From: an uncultured Bacilli bacterium
GTDB lineage: Bacteria; Bacillota_I; Bacilli_A; RF39; UBA660
NCBI GenBank assembly: GCA_947630435.1
Contig: CANRHO010000015.1
Coordinates: 1-12,568 of the forward strand
Direction of reading: 5' to 3'
Length of the DNA: 12,568 bases
Under the pieces are notes generated by a model that saw only the letters and a list, made by a program, of their open reading frames with translations, was not told the DNA's origin and searched no databases. The position numbers and the translations under genes are program-made. Below are positions 1-6,316 of the stretch, piece after piece (position 1 is the first letter of the stretch; the number at the start of each line of letters is the position of its first letter).

Positions 1-148
1 CACTATATATTTTTGTATATCTTTTCTTAATTTATTATATATTACTTTTCTTCTATACTTTGGTATGAAGATTATATAATATTTGCAATAATATATTTCT
101 ATTTTCTATTTAGAATTATAACACACTTTATAATTATGTATAGATTAT

Positions 149-155
149 TTCGACA
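149..155 (-). promoter_or_regulatory. Possible Spo0A binding site (0A box) upstream of the nuclease gene
   Basis: TTCGACA on the plus strand is the exact reverse complement of the B. subtilis 0A box TGTCGAA. It lies about 40 bases before the nuclease ATG, and downstream of a possible -10 hexamer TATAAT at 129-134 that has no convincing -35. At that position a bound regulator would more likely block than activate. A single 7-mer can occur by chance, so this is tentative. Confidence 0.3.
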
Positions 156-190
156 ATGTTTTATAGTTACTCAAAAAAAAGGAGAACTAG

Positions 191-871
191 ATGAATTATT
201 ATAACGATATAAAAAATGAACTAATAAATAATGAAGTATATAAAAGAGTAAAAGATTATTCTAAAAACAGAAGTGATTTAAAAACTTACTATAATGTTGG
301 TAAGTTACTTAGTGAAGCTGGAAAACACTATGGTGATGGTATTATTAAAAATTATAGTTTAAAATTAATCGTAGATGTTGAAAAAAAATATAATGAAAGA
401 ATCCTTAGAAAAATGAGACAATTCTATAATTTGATGCTAAATCAAAAATGGTCGCCACTGGTGACCAAATTATCATGGTCTCATTACTGTGAACTTTTAC
501 CTTTAAATGATATTAATAAAATAACATATTATATTAATATATCGCAGGAACAAAATCTTAGTAAAAGAGAACTTCGAAAAAAAATTAAAAATAAAGAATA
601 TGAAAAATTGCCAGAAGAAACCAAAGATAAATTAATAAATGATAAAGACGGGAGTAAAATACAAGATTTCATTAAAAATCCTATACTTATTAAAAATACC
701 TATAACAACAATAATATATCAGAAAGAATGTTGAAACAGTTAATACTAGAAGACTTACCTAATTTTCTAAAAGAATTAGGTAATGGTTTTTGTTTTATAG
801 ATTATGAATATCCAATAAAACTAGGAGATAGATATAATTATATAGATATGCATTTATATAATATAATATAA
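191..871 (+). CDS. YhcG/DUF1016 family PDDEXK nuclease, N-terminal part (frame broken)
   Basis: This is the first 226 codons of a YhcG-type (DUF1016) protein, a family with an N-terminal helical domain and a C-terminal PDDEXK nuclease fold that is often found near restriction-modification genes. Residues 31-52 carry the family's YxNVGKLL...YGDGII stretch, residues 94-103 the LSWSHYCELL motif, and residues 186-219 the start of the nuclease domain (ILEDLPNFL, ELGNGF, then YIDM with Asp219 as the likely first metal ligand). The frame then hits TAA inside a TATAA repeat, before the ExK motif, which lies in another frame at 892-900. The start is well supported: an AAGGAGA ribosome binding site sits just upstream. 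With one repeat unit removed the gene would encode about 297 aa, near but below what I recall for the family. As it stands the product lacks part of the active site. The coding sequence looks more AT-rich than the glycolytic genes, which fits an accessory gene. Confidence 0.85.
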   Translation: MNYYNDIKNELINNEVYKRVKDYSKNRSDLKTYYNVGKLLSEAGKHYGDGIIKNYSLKLIVDVEKKYNERILRKMRQFYNLMLNQKWSPLVTKLSWSHYCELLPLNDINKITYYINISQEQNLSKRELRKKIKNKEYEKLPEETKDKLINDKDGSKIQDFIKNPILIKNTYNNNNISERMLKQLILEDLPNFLKELGNGFCFIDYEYPIKLGDRYNYIDMHLYNII

Positions 872-876
872 TATAT
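857..876. repeat. TATAA pentanucleotide tandem repeat inside the nuclease gene
   Basis: Three perfect head-to-tail copies of TATAA occupy 857-871 and run into TATAT. The upstream reading frame terminates on the TAA at 869-871, within the third copy. Each added or lost unit shifts the frame by 5 bases, so two (or five) copies would be in frame and three are out of frame. The repeat is short, so slippage could be a one-off mutation rather than a regular switch. Confidence 0.85.
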
Positions 877-888
877 AAATGTTACGTA

Positions 889-1089
889 GTGATTGAATTA
901 AAGGCAACTGACTTAAAAAAGGCCCATATAGGTCAAATAGAAACATATATGAATTATATAGATAAAAATACAAAAACAATTAATGAAGAAAGCACAATAG
1001 GAATTATCATCTGTAAGAAAGATAACAAATTTATTATGAAATACGTTACTAATAAGAATATATTTGATAGGGAATATGAACTAGTATAA
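889..1089 (+). pseudogene. YhcG/DUF1016 nuclease, C-terminal catalytic fragment
   Basis: This is the other half of the broken nuclease gene. The frame opens after the repeat and reads YKCYVVIELKATDLKK, then HIGQIETYMNYIDK and TIGIIICKKDNKFIMKY, the usual C-terminal end of DUF1016 proteins. The E and K of VIELK are the expected ExK pair of the PDDEXK active site. Family similarity starts before the GTG at 889, at about 874, so this GTG is an internal valine codon and not a true start. No ribosome binding site precedes it, so I do not expect it to be translated alone. Removing one TATAA unit upstream joins it to the first part and gives Asp-x14-Glu-x-Lys, the spacing I recall for E. coli YhcG. 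A transcription terminator follows directly. Confidence 0.8.
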
Positions 1090-1090
1090 G

Positions 1091-1119
1091 AAAAGTACCG
1101 ACATTGTCGGCACTTTTTT
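1091..1119. terminator. Bidirectional rho-independent terminator
   Basis: The arms AAAAGTACCGAC (1091-1102) and GTCGGCACTTTT (1106-1117) pair with one A-C mismatch around a 3-base ATT loop. A run of T follows on the plus strand, serving the nuclease gene. On the minus strand TTTTC follows, serving the Bax inhibitor-1 family gene, whose TAA overlaps the hairpin's edge. Confidence 0.85.
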
Positions 1120-1789
1120 AATCCTTTTCTTTTCCAAACAAATTAAGTAATTGTAAAAATATGTTAATAAAATCTAAATATAAATCTAAAGCCCCATATA
1201 TTGCTACCTTATTTAATTCTTTCTCGTCATTTGAGTAATAATTATACATTGATTTTAATGCCTGCATATCCCATGCAGTAAGTCCTAAAAACACAACTAT
1301 TGATATAACAGATATCATTATACCAAACGGTCCGTTTCCTACAAATACATTTATAATCGACATAATTATTATAGCAAAAAGAGCAAAAATAAGTATCTTA
1401 CCTAAAGATGATAAATTTGTTTTTGTAGTATAGCCATAAATAGCCAGCAAACCAAACATAATGGAAGATGAAATAAACACCATACCAATACTTTGTATTT
1501 TATATACTAAAAACACGGATGATAATGTCAAACCACTTGTTATTGAATAAACTATAAACAATATCTTCGCGACAAACGGAGAAACTTTTTTTCTAAGAAA
1601 CGTAAAAAGAATAACAACTAAAAATTCTAGTAGAATTATCCATATAAACGAACCATACACAATGTTTCTAATGCTTGGTGTTACCGATGTAAAATACGCA
1701 GTCAATCCAGAAACAATTAAACCGATAAACATCCAAAAATAAACTTTTGAAAAAAATCTAGACATCTTATTTTCATTATCAATTATCAT
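1118..1789 (-). CDS. Bax inhibitor-1 (BI-1/YetJ/YccA) family membrane protein
   Basis: A 223-aa polytopic protein with about seven hydrophobic segments, the usual size for bacterial BI-1 (TMBIM) proteins. In B. subtilis the homologue YetJ is a pH-sensitive calcium leak channel gated by a pair of aspartates. The matching positions are visible here: Asp174 in TAWDMQAL, and Asp206 in LDLYLDFINIF near the C terminus, with an extra Asp202 in between. The family's closing signature, GAxxLYLDFINIFLxLL, is very well kept, and the tail is short and charged (GKEKD). The start has AGGAGG seven bases upstream. It is monocistronic: own extended -10 promoter upstream, shared terminator downstream. Calcium leak activity is inferred from the family; the sequence shows the fold and the paired acids. 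Confidence 0.9.
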   Translation of the reverse strand: MIIDNENKMSRFFSKVYFWMFIGLIVSGLTAYFTSVTPSIRNIVYGSFIWIILLEFLVVILFTFLRKKVSPFVAKILFIVYSITSGLTLSSVFLVYKIQSIGMVFISSSIMFGLLAIYGYTTKTNLSSLGKILIFALFAIIIMSIINVFVGNGPFGIMISVISIVVFLGLTAWDMQALKSMYNYYSNDEKELNKVAIYGALDLYLDFINIFLQLLNLFGKEKD

Positions 1790-1811
1790 TTATATACCTC
1801 CTATATTTATT

Positions 1812-1820
1812 ATTATACCA
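1812..1820 (-). promoter_or_regulatory. Extended -10 promoter of the BI-1 family gene
   Basis: The minus strand reads TGGTATAAT, a perfect -10 hexamer with a TGn extension. It lies about 22 bases before the start codon and just upstream of the AGGAGG site. The -35 at the expected distance (TTTAAT) is poor, as is usual for extended -10 promoters. Confidence 0.6.
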
Positions 1821-1849
1821 TGTAATTATTAAAAATTAAATAAAATAAC

Positions 1850-1876
1850 AAAAAAGTCAATTTTATTGGCTTTTTT
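1850..1876 (-). terminator. Rho-independent terminator of spo0A, overlapping its stop codon
   Basis: On the minus strand AAAAAGCCAA (1875-1866) pairs with TTGACTTTTT (1860-1851) with one C-A mismatch around a TAAAA loop, and ends in six T. The 5' arm contains the last codons of spo0A, and the loop contains most of the stop codon. Confidence 0.75.
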
Positions 1877-2669
1877 GTTTTTCATTATTAAACTCCAGTC
1901 TCAATTTATCTGATACAGTAACTATAAACTCACTATTAGTAGGTTTCGCCCGATCATAATCTACGCTATGACCAAATATTTCTTCCATCAAATCAATATC
2001 CCCTCTGTTCCAACTTACTTCTATGGCATGACGAATAGCTCTTTCAACTCTTGATACAGTGGTATCAAACCGATTAGCTATTTCTGGATATAATTCTTTT
2101 GTTATAGCACCTACTATATCTGGTTTTTCATACATTAAAATTACTCCTTCTCTAATGTACTGATATCCCTTTATGTGAGATGGAACACCCAATCCATGCA
2201 AAAGTTTCGTTACGGATATTTCTAAATTATTATGATACAAATTTAGTTTGGTGTTACTATCTAATTTAAAACTTACAGCATCTAGTATTTTACTTTCTAA
2301 ATCTAACATATCAAATGGTTTTAATATGAAATGTTTTGGATTATATTTTGAAACCCTTGCAATTGTTTCGTCAGCATTAAAAGAAGTTCCCACTATGACG
2401 GGTTTTTGTATCTGCCTTTTCTTTAATTCTTCTAATACATATATACCATCCTTTTTAGGCATTATAAGATCCAATAATAAAACATCAAAATTTTCTAAAT
2501 TTTTTTCTATAATACCTATGGCATCTTCGCCATTATATGCTTCTTTTACAATGCTTATTTTCTTGTGATCCTCAAAATATTCTTTAAGCATTCCAACCAA
2601 ACTTTCATTATCATCTACCACTAATACTCTTACTTCCTTTTGTTCATCATTATCTTTAATTTCTTTCAT
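1863..2669 (-). CDS. spo0A: Sporulation master response regulator Spo0A
   Basis: A 268-aa, full-length Spo0A. Residues 13-130 form a receiver domain: acidic pair Asp19/Asp20, phosphoacceptor Asp67 in LLLDLIMPKKDG, Thr95/Ser96 in VGTSF, and Lys117 in ILKPFD. After a linker, residues about 151-262 form the Spo0A-specific DNA-binding domain, with LLHGLGVPSHIKGYQYIREG (157-176) and the recognition-helix region SRVERAIRHAIEVSWNRGD (206-224), the hallmark that separates Spo0A from other regulators. Once phosphorylated by the phosphorelay it should bind 0A boxes and control entry into sporulation. The start has GAGGAGG upstream. The gene is transcribed alone: a terminator closes the gene before it and another overlaps its own stop codon. 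A perfect 0A box about 70 bases upstream suggests autoregulation. The N terminus has about 10 extra charged residues before the receiver fold. Confidence 0.97.
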   Translation of the reverse strand: MKEIKDNDEQKEVRVLVVDDNESLVGMLKEYFEDHKKISIVKEAYNGEDAIGIIEKNLENFDVLLLDLIMPKKDGIYVLEELKKRQIQKPVIVGTSFNADETIARVSKYNPKHFILKPFDMLDLESKILDAVSFKLDSNTKLNLYHNNLEISVTKLLHGLGVPSHIKGYQYIREGVILMYEKPDIVGAITKELYPEIANRFDTTVSRVERAIRHAIEVSWNRGDIDLMEEIFGHSVDYDRAKPTNSEFIVTVSDKLRLEFNNEKQKSQ

Positions 2670-2724
2670 TATTTATATCCTCCTCGTAAAACTACATTCA
2701 TTATATTACTATAATATCAATTAA

Positions 2725-2733
2725 ATTATCACA
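2725..2733 (-). promoter_or_regulatory. Candidate extended -10 promoter for spo0A
   Basis: The minus strand reads TGTGATAAT, a TGn-extended -10, about 56 bases before the start codon. A second possible -10, TATAAT, lies nearer the gene at 2705-2700, but without a TGn or a good -35. Which one is used cannot be told from sequence alone, and it decides whether the nearby 0A box sits in the promoter spacer or upstream of it. Confidence 0.4.
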
Positions 2734-2736
2734 TAT

Positions 2737-2743
2737 TGTCGAA
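2737..2743 (+). promoter_or_regulatory. 0A box (Spo0A binding site) upstream of spo0A
   Basis: TGTCGAA is an exact match to the B. subtilis 0A box core. It lies in the 115-base gap between the terminator of the upstream gene and the spo0A start codon, about 70 bases before it. B. subtilis spo0A is also controlled by Spo0A itself. With the 2725-2730 hexamer the site would be centred near -22; with the 2700-2705 hexamer it would be near -47. Confidence 0.6.
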
Positions 2744-2744
2744 T

Positions 2745-2771
2745 AAAAAAAGAATGTAATACTACATCCTT
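2745..2771 (-). terminator. Rho-independent terminator of the 162-aa gene
   Basis: On the minus strand GGATGTA pairs with TACATTC (one G-T wobble) around a GTAT loop and is followed by seven T. It ends one base before the 0A box, so spo0A is separated from the upstream transcription unit. Confidence 0.8.
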
Positions 2772-2784
2772 AAACATATATATT

Positions 2785-3273
2785 TTACTGCCATGCACTT
2801 GCGATATCCGATGATGAATTTCCATAATGACCATTACTTAACACCTTAGATTTTCCTTTTTCTTGATTAGATCCTTCCACAAGATTTTCCTTCATTTCTT
2901 CTAAAGAAAGCGTTTTATTATTTATTTCTTTATCTATTTTAGACTCGACCTCATATTTTAAAATTGAAGCATTATTATTCGATATATCTTTTGACTTTTC
3001 CCCAACGTTTAAATACTCATCAAAAACCTTATCAATTTCGTTTGATACTTCTAAATCTTTTGCTTTTTCTTTAGCTTTTTCAACCATTTCTCTAAGCTCA
3101 TTTCTTTTAATGGTAGGAGATAAAATCTTTTTAACACTCAAACCAAGTCTTATATCCAATAAAGCATCTATGGTGTTTCTTATTTTTTCTATCCTTTTTG
3201 AGTGAGGAATATTATATCCATCGTTTGGTTTAACGTTAGGTTCTTCAAATTTTCTTGCTAATTCATCTTGCAT
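2785..3273 (-). CDS. Unrecognised 162-aa charged, probably helical protein
   Basis: I do not recognise this family. The gene looks real: AAAGGGG ribosome binding site at the right distance, an extended -10 promoter upstream, a strong terminator downstream, and biased low-GC codon use. The product is soluble, with no signal peptide or membrane segment. Residues about 25-60 form an amphipathic stretch (SKRIEKIRNTIDALLDIRLG). Residues 56-80 are a Lys/Glu-rich helix likely to form a coiled coil (KRNELREMVEKAKEKAKDLE). The second half is hydrophilic and Asn/Ser/Lys/Glu-rich, probably disordered, and ends in a distinct tail, NGHYGNSSSDIASAWQ, which might be a conserved short motif. It sits just upstream of spo0A but in a separate transcription unit, so a link to sporulation is only a guess from position. 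Confidence 0.75.
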   Translation of the reverse strand: MQDELARKFEEPNVKPNDGYNIPHSKRIEKIRNTIDALLDIRLGLSVKKILSPTIKRNELREMVEKAKEKAKDLEVSNEIDKVFDEYLNVGEKSKDISNNNASILKYEVESKIDKEINNKTLSLEEMKENLVEGSNQEKGKSKVLSNGHYGNSSSDIASAWQ

Positions 3274-3299
3274 ATAAACATCCCCTTTGTATTATTACA

Positions 3300-3327
3300 A
3301 TTTTAGCATAACATAACATTAACACAA
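3300..3327 (-). promoter_or_regulatory. Promoter of the 162-aa gene
   Basis: The minus strand has TTGTGT (3327-3322), a 16-base spacer, and TAAAAT (3305-3300) preceded by TGC, giving an extended -10. The start codon follows about 27 bases after the -10. The -35 matches only its TTG half. Confidence 0.45.
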
Positions 3328-3359
3328 AAGAAAAGGATAAAATGTCTAATTTTATCTTT
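3328..3359 (-). terminator. Rho-independent terminator of the pgk-tpiA operon
   Basis: GATAAAAT (minus strand, 3356-3349) pairs with ATTTTATC (3343-3336) around a 5-base loop, and is followed by CTTTTCTTTT. The stem is AT-rich with few GC pairs, so termination may be partial, but it lies 10 bases after the tpiA stop and is the only candidate. Confidence 0.6.
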
Positions 3360-3366
3360 GTTTACA

Positions 3367-4074
3367 CTATTTTATACACTTTGATATATAAAGTAACTCC
3401 TCAACGTTTACCGATGAGTTACCGATTAAATAACCATCTGCCTCATCAGTTAAAATGTTTTTTATATTATTTTTATTTATGCTGCCACCATAAAGAAGTT
3501 TATAATTAGATATTTCCCTTTGCTTTAATAATTTTCGAATGTATTTAAGAACGTCTTCTATTTCATTTTTTGATAAATTATTACCGTTACCAATTGCCCA
3601 TACTGGTTCATATGCAATAATTATTTGTTCATTATCTTCCAACTTAATATCATTTAATGCACTATACAATTGCTTTTTTATTACCTCGCTTGTTCTTCTT
3701 AATTCTTTATCCATCATTGTTTCCCCAATACATAAAATCGGAGTCATCATGTTTTTTAATAAGGCCTTAACTTTAAGATTAATTGTATTATTAGTATCAT
3801 ATTTTCTTCTTTCAAAGTGACCAACAATAGAATATTTTATACCTCTTAAACTTAAATCATAAGAAGAGATTTCTCCAGTATAAGCACCACTTTTTTCATA
3901 AAAAGCATCTTGTGCACCTAATTTATATTCTTTAAAAACATCAAAGTTTAAATAACTAGGACAAATAATTAAATCTATCATAGAAAAATCTATTTCTGAC
4001 ATTTTTTGATTAAGAATAACTGCTTCATCATAAGTTAAAAACATTTTATGATTGCAAATTAATAATTTTTTCAT
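3367..4074 (-). CDS. tpiA: Triosephosphate isomerase with a divergent signature
   Basis: Interconverts dihydroxyacetone phosphate and glyceraldehyde 3-phosphate in glycolysis. The 235-aa product is slightly short for the family (about 250). Catalytic residues are all present: Asn8 and Lys10 in CNHKMF, His86 in VGHFERR, and Glu156 in AYEPVWAIGNG, followed by the loop-6 hinge. GAQDAFYEKSGAYTGEIS (53-70) is the dimer-interface loop, and YGGS (195-198) binds phosphate. Several usually fixed positions differ: GNWKMN is CNHKMF, GHSERR is GHFERR (Phe87 for the Ser that contacts the catalytic Glu), and the C-terminal GG of the phosphate site is Gly218-Asn219. The Ser to Phe change could be one base (TCT to TTT). 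The start overlaps the stop of the upstream glycosyltransferase as ATGA, so translation is probably coupled. It is likely the active enzyme, but a specialised paralogue cannot be excluded. Confidence 0.9.
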   Translation of the reverse strand: MKKLLICNHKMFLTYDEAVILNQKMSEIDFSMIDLIICPSYLNFDVFKEYKLGAQDAFYEKSGAYTGEISSYDLSLRGIKYSIVGHFERRKYDTNNTINLKVKALLKNMMTPILCIGETMMDKELRRTSEVIKKQLYSALNDIKLEDNEQIIIAYEPVWAIGNGNNLSKNEIEDVLKYIRKLLKQREISNYKLLYGGSINKNNIKNILTDEADGYLIGNSSVNVEELLYISKCIK

Positions 4075-5303
4075 TTTTTACCACCACTTTTTTCAAATAC
4101 ATGTTTAAAATTATGAACGGTTTTTTTAAAAACATTTGTATCCTTATCAATTACTTTTCTATATATCTTAAGTACGTTCATTGCGTATGTCTCAGGACTA
4201 TACTTCAAAGCTATTTTTAAAGCTTCTTTACATATTTCATTATAAAGATTTTTATCCTTATAAAGGCTGCATAAACAATTAACATACTCAGTTTCATTAT
4301 TAAATAATAACCCATCTTTTTTATGTGTAATAACATTGTTGAAACTTTCATCATTTATCGCAACAACTGGCTTACCAGCTCCCATCGCTTCAATAACCGT
4401 TAAACCTTGAGTTTCGGAAGTAGAAGCCGTAACAAAAACGTCACATAAAGAATAATATTTAGGTACCTCCTCCCATGGAACTCTTCCAGTAAACATGGTG
4501 TTTCTATCAATACCATTTTTTTTGGTTAGTTCAACTAAGTCTGCTAAATCCGGTCCGTCTCCTACTATTATTAACCTTGCTCTTGGTATTTTTTTTAAAA
4601 CAGATTTAAAATTATTTATTAAAAAATCTATGCTTTTTTCTTTAGCAACCCTACCAACATAAAGAATTATAAAATCTTTTGCTTTTATAGATAATTCTTT
4701 TTTTAATTCTAAAACCGATTTATAATCAATGTTTTCTTTGTGAAATCTTTTAGTATCAATTCCAGATGGAATCACATGAACATCTCTTTTTACTTTATAT
4801 TTTTCCTTAAATAAATCTTTTGTCTTTTGGGTTGGGACAATAAGTTCGTCAATTGTTTTATCGCATAAAAATAAAGTTAAATACTCTACCAATTTCTTAG
4901 ATGCAGCATCAAAATATCCCTTCGTTATGTAATAAATATAATCTTCATACATAGTATGATACGTATGAACCAAAGGTATATTAAATTGTTTTGATATTAG
5001 TCTTGCAAAAGATCCTATACCAAATTCTGTATGAGTATGAATTATATCTAATTTCCATTTTTTTATTACTTTTAAAGCTCTTAATGGATAAATACTTGTA
5101 AGTCTATAATCCATTATTCCTACAGGTATTCCTGGTATTCTTAATACGTCTTCTTCTTTTTTATATGAAAAAGACTCGCTATTTACAGTAACAACATAAA
5201 CTTGATGACCTAATTTTTCTAAACCTTGTTTTAGCATTAATACACTAGTTGATACTCCGTTAATAAAAGGAGGATACGTATCAGTAAATAATCCTATTCT
5301 CAT
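4071..5303 (-). CDS. GT4 glycosyltransferase, probably a diacylglycerol glucosyltransferase type
   Basis: A 410-aa GT-B retaining glycosyltransferase of family GT4. The N terminus, MRIGLFTDTYPPFINGVSTS, closely resembles the lipid glucosyltransferases of Acholeplasma, Streptococcus and Bacillus relatives that make monoglucosyl-diacylglycerol at the inner membrane face. Donor-binding features are in the C-terminal half: GRVAKEKS (217-224), IVGDGPD (246-252), and the EX7E motif Glu297/Glu305 in SETQGLTVIEAMGAGKPVVA. There is no transmembrane segment; the Lys/His/Phe-rich C-terminal tail may bind the membrane. The start has AGGAAGTGA upstream and overlaps the preceding flippase-like gene by 23 bases; its TGA stop overlaps the tpiA ATG. 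The neighbouring membrane gene supports a lipid acceptor over a capsule sugar. Acceptor and sugar are inferred, not shown by the sequence. Confidence 0.88.
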   Translation of the reverse strand: MRIGLFTDTYPPFINGVSTSVLMLKQGLEKLGHQVYVVTVNSESFSYKKEEDVLRIPGIPVGIMDYRLTSIYPLRALKVIKKWKLDIIHTHTEFGIGSFARLISKQFNIPLVHTYHTMYEDYIYYITKGYFDAASKKLVEYLTLFLCDKTIDELIVPTQKTKDLFKEKYKVKRDVHVIPSGIDTKRFHKENIDYKSVLELKKELSIKAKDFIILYVGRVAKEKSIDFLINNFKSVLKKIPRARLIIVGDGPDLADLVELTKKNGIDRNTMFTGRVPWEEVPKYYSLCDVFVTASTSETQGLTVIEAMGAGKPVVAINDESFNNVITHKKDGLLFNNETEYVNCLCSLYKDKNLYNEICKEALKIALKYSPETYAMNVLKIYRKVIDKDTNVFKKTVHNFKHVFEKSGGKK

Positions 5304-6306
5304 CTTTTTTCACTTCCTTTATTAAAGTTAAGGTTATAAAACCAATTAACATTGCTAAAAAATAAGTAACAAAACGCCAAAGAAGCATTACACCTTTTAA
5401 TGTTGAAGTTTTTGCAAAGGATTTAAAAAACTCTAAAAAACCGTATTCAATACCACCCGTTGCGCCAGGTATTGGAATAAAATTTCCAATTAACATTACA
5501 AATGAAATTGCAACCATTGATTTTAATATTGAAACCGAATGCACATAAAAAGACTTAAAAATAACAAATGGAATTAAATATAACAATATTAAATGTACAA
5601 GATTATAAAAAATAGCTTTTATCATTGATTTTTTATCTTGCTTTATTTCAGAACCAATTTTATAAAAATTTTCCACGCTTTTTTTAACGTTATGTTCAGT
5701 CGTTCCAAACTTTTTAGTAATTCTAAATTTAAATAAAAAATGAATTATTTTATTAGCCATTTTCGTTCCGGTAGTTTTGGCAAAGCAAATTGTCAATAAA
5801 ACCATTAAAACTAATAAATTTATTAAAAAACCAAATAATATTAACCAATTCAAGTATACATTTCCTGACGTTATATTAATATTAGTGTTTATTAGTATTG
5901 AAATAATACCAACCAAAATCAAAGCAATTTGGTATGCTATAAAATCCCTTAACATTAAGTTAGTAGAATCCGATATTCTAACACCTTGTTTTTTTAATAA
6001 ATATATTTGAAATGGTTGGCCACCAGACTGAAAAGGAGTAATACCATTTATAAACTGTCCTATTAAAGTAATAATATAAGAATTCTTAAAAGAATAATTT
6101 TTTATGTGCTTTTTGACAAAGGTTTTTAACGATGCCGCTTTAAAAGCTAGTGATGAAAGTAGCAATAAAAAAGCAAGCATCAATAATATCACATTAACTT
6201 TTCCTAGTTCTTCCATTATTCCATGAAAATCATCTTTTAAAGTAAAATACAAAACAAGTATCATAGCAACAAAAAGAATTAATAAATTCAACTTTTTATT
6301 TTTCAT
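5281..6306 (-). CDS. Flippase-like membrane protein, LPG synthase transmembrane (MprF-like/UPF0104) family
   Basis: A 341-aa polytopic membrane protein of the lysylphosphatidylglycerol-synthase transmembrane family, which moves or supports modification of envelope lipids. Typical motifs are NGITPFQSGGQP (87-98), followed by a basic YLLKKQGVR, and IPIPGATGGIEYGF (277-290) near the end; hydrophobic segments fill residues 7-22, 38-56, 75-90, 120-140, 150-175, 230-252, 262-280 and 305-330. It lacks the soluble aminoacyltransferase domain of MprF, so it should not make lysyl-PG itself. I chose the ATG at 6306 because TAGGTG lies 6 bases upstream of it; earlier TTG and ATG codons at 6327 and 6324 would overlap the pgk end and have no such site. 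Paired with a GT4 lipid glycosyltransferase, it probably acts in glycolipid or lipoteichoic anchor formation. Confidence 0.85.
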   Translation of the reverse strand: MKNKKLNLLILFVAMILVLYFTLKDDFHGIMEELGKVNVILLMLAFLLLLSSLAFKAASLKTFVKKHIKNYSFKNSYIITLIGQFINGITPFQSGGQPFQIYLLKKQGVRISDSTNLMLRDFIAYQIALILVGIISILINTNINITSGNVYLNWLILFGFLINLLVLMVLLTICFAKTTGTKMANKIIHFLFKFRITKKFGTTEHNVKKSVENFYKIGSEIKQDKKSMIKAIFYNLVHLILLYLIPFVIFKSFYVHSVSILKSMVAISFVMLIGNFIPIPGATGGIEYGFLEFFKSFAKTSTLKGVMLLWRFVTYFLAMLIGFITLTLIKEVKKDENRIIY

Positions 6307-6310
6307 AAAA

Positions 6311-6316
6311 CACCTA
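6311..6316 (-). promoter_or_regulatory. Ribosome binding site that fixes the flippase-like gene start
   Basis: The minus strand reads TAGGTG, where TAG is the stop codon of pgk and AGGTG is the binding site, 5 bases before the ATG at 6306. Sharing these bases implies reinitiation by ribosomes finishing pgk. Confidence 0.65.

Noticed and set aside
71..100. Possible hairpin or protein site around ATATTTGCAATAATAT
   Set aside because: The arms do not pair well and the whole region is A/T-rich, so this is expected by chance.
857..900. Programmed ribosomal frameshift joining the two nuclease halves
   Set aside because: There is no typical slippery heptamer with a downstream hairpin, and exact family spacing is regained only by losing 5 bases, which a -1 or +1 shift does not reproduce in length. 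A repeat copy change explains it better.
2248..2568. Open frame on the plus strand opposite spo0A
   Set aside because: It lies fully inside the clear spo0A coding region on the other strand, has no ribosome binding site, and its product has no recognisable family. The same holds for the plus-strand frames at 3539-3820, 5777-6010, 7149-7355, 8176-8388, 8381-8620 and 9110-9325.
4071..4074. Mycoplasma-type genetic code (TGA read as Trp)
   Set aside because: The glycosyltransferase and the flippase-like protein both end in TGA exactly where the next gene begins, and tryptophans are TGG, so the standard bacterial code fits.
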